Shown piece by piece: positions 5,408 through 6,474 of a stretch of 6,474 bases of DNA. The first letter of the stretch is position 1, and each line of letters starts with the position of its first letter. Source of the stretch: Mucilaginibacter sp. (GTDB taxonomy: Bacteria > Bacteroidota > Bacteroidia > Sphingobacteriales > Sphingobacteriaceae); contig JAQBNY010000222.1 of assembly GCA_028288315.1 (NCBI GenBank), positions 1 through 6,474 on the forward strand. Direction: 5' to 3'. The position numbers were made by a program, and so were the translations under genes. The notes under the pieces were generated by a model. The model had not been told where the DNA came from, searched no databases, and saw nothing but the letters and a program-made list of their open reading frames with translations.

Positions 5408-6474
5408 CTATATCCCAGTATAATTCTGAGGCGTTATTCCTTTCAATTCTTCTTTTACAGAATCACTAATCTGCAACGTATCTACAAACTCCGCTATAGT
5501 TTGCGCGTTTACCTGTGTATTGGTGCGTGTAAGCTCTTTTAAGGCTTCGTACGGGTTTGGATAGCCCTCACGGCGAAGGATGGTTTGTATAGCTTCTGCA
5601 ACCACGGCCCAGTTAGCTTCTAGGCTGGCGTTAATGGCCGCTTCGTTTAGCAATAATTTATTTAATCCTTTTATGGTTGATTTAAAGGCGATAAGGGTAT
5701 GCGCAACCGGCACGCCAATGTTACGCAATACGGTAGAGTCTGTTAAATCGCGCTGCAGGCGAGAAATAGGTAATTTAGCCGCTAAATGCTCAAATAAGGC
5801 ATTGGCTATTCCCAGGTTACCTTCGCTGTTCTCAAAATCAATTGGGTTAACTTTGTGAGGCATAGCCGATGATCCAACTTCGCCGGCTTTAATTTTTTGC
5901 TTGAAAAAGTTCATGGAGATGTATGCCCACATGTCCCTGTCCAAGTCTATCAGGATATTGTTTATCCTTTTTAAAGCATCGCACTGGGCGGCAAAATTAT
6001 CATAATGCTCTATTTGGGTGGTGAACTGCGAGCGGCTCAACCCTAAAATGTCATTAATAAAATGGTTACCAAAAGCTTTCCAATCGGTATCCGGATAAGC
6101 TACGTGATGCGCATTAAAGTTTCCGGTTGCCCCGCCAAACTTGGCAGAATAGGGAACCGCTGTTAGCAGGTTTAACTGATTTTGTAAACGCTCAACAAAT
6201 ACATTTATCTCTTTGCCCAGGCGTGTTGGTGATGCCGGTTGCCCATGAGTATGTGCCAGCATAGGTATTGCATCCCAATTGGCAGCGTATTTTTTTAACA
6301 GCTCAACCAATTCTGTAAATACAGGGAGGTAAATCTCGTCAATTGCTAATTTAAAAGAGTAAGGTATAGCTGTGTTGTTAATATCCTGCGAGGTTAAGCC
6401 AAAGTGGATAAATTCCTTGTACTCTTCCAATCCCAGTTCATCAAACTTCTTTTTTATAAAGTACTCAACCGCTT
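5408..6474 (-). CDS. purB: Adenylosuccinate lyase PurB (N-terminus outside the window)
   Basis: PurB catalyses two fumarate-releasing eliminations in purine synthesis: SAICAR to AICAR, and adenylosuccinate to AMP. About 355 residues are visible. The frame stays open to the right edge (the first complete codons read AVEYFIKKKFDELGL), so the true start and roughly 90-100 N-terminal residues are missing; an internal TTG at 6430 is not the start. Visible family features are EFIHFGLTSQDINN (substrate binding), AHTHGQPASPTRLGKE (with the general-acid-region histidine), and the flexible catalytic loop GSSAMPHKVNPIDFENSEGN containing the catalytic serine. The sequence resembles the longer E. coli-type PurB (about 450 aa) rather than the Bacillus type. 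The end is intact (TAG at 5408-5410) and a palindromic repeat follows immediately. The NifU-like gene lies downstream on the same strand. Confidence 0.97.
   Translation of the reverse strand, partial: AVEYFIKKKFDELGLEEYKEFIHFGLTSQDINNTAIPYSFKLAIDEIYLPVFTELVELLKKYAANWDAIPMLAHTHGQPASPTRLGKEINVFVERLQNQLNLLTAVPYSAKFGGATGNFNAHHVAYPDTDWKAFGNHFINDILGLSRSQFTTQIEHYDNFAAQCDALKRINNILIDLDRDMWAYISMNFFKQKIKAGEVGSSAMPHKVNPIDFENSEGNLGIANALFEHLAAKLPISRLQRDLTDSTVLRNIGVPVAHTLIAFKSTIKGLNKLLLNEAAINASLEANWAVVAEAIQTILRREGYPNPYEALKELTRTNTQVNAQTIAEFVDTLQISDSVKEELKGITPQNYTGI

Noticed and set aside
5580..5858. Plus-strand open frame of 92 codons inside purB
   Set aside because: It lies antisense to strongly conserved PurB catalytic-loop sequence and shows no recognisable protein features.
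5408..6430. purB treated as a complete gene starting at TTG 6430
   Set aside because: The frame continues open to the window edge and encodes family-conserved PurB sequence upstream of this codon, so the gene is cut by the window instead.

Overview
The window reads as an ordinary chromosomal stretch of a Bacteroidota bacterium, most likely Sphingobacteriaceae (Mucilaginibacter/Pedobacter type). This rests on three observations. The protein sequences look like that group (long Lgt with an extra loop, two-domain NifU-like protein, MtaB, PurB). No start codon has a clear Shine-Dalgarno sequence. Promoter-like TAnnTTTG boxes lie just upstream of several starts. The lineage is an inference from reading, not from a search.

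Layout: positions 65-4525 carry five plus-strand genes. They are ubiX (flavin prenyltransferase), then, after a 133-nt gap with its own promoter-like box, a tight run of mtaB (tRNA methylthiotransferase), lgt (prolipoprotein diacylglyceryl transferase), a GtrA-family membrane protein and an inositol-monophosphatase-family enzyme. The last three overlap by 8 and 35 nt, which suggests one mRNA with translational coupling. The run ends at a perfect 19-bp hairpin flanked by A and T tracts (4591-4633), placed to stop transcription from both sides.

Positions 4673-6474 carry two minus-strand genes: a NifU-like Fe-S scaffold and, upstream of it, purB (adenylosuccinate lyase), which runs off the right edge without its N-terminus. 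Between them, starting 4 nt past the purB stop, is a compact TGCA-rich palindromic cluster (5318-5403), the most unusual non-coding element here.

The genes are housekeeping functions: cofactor prenylation, tRNA modification, lipoprotein maturation, envelope glycan or lipid handling, Fe-S assembly and purine synthesis. There is no mobile element, phage, CRISPR array, RNA gene or defence module, and I see no convincing new system. The points worth a second look are the palindromic repeat, the very short predicted mRNA leaders, the overlapping lgt-gtrA-phosphatase run, and the active-site and loop differences in Lgt.
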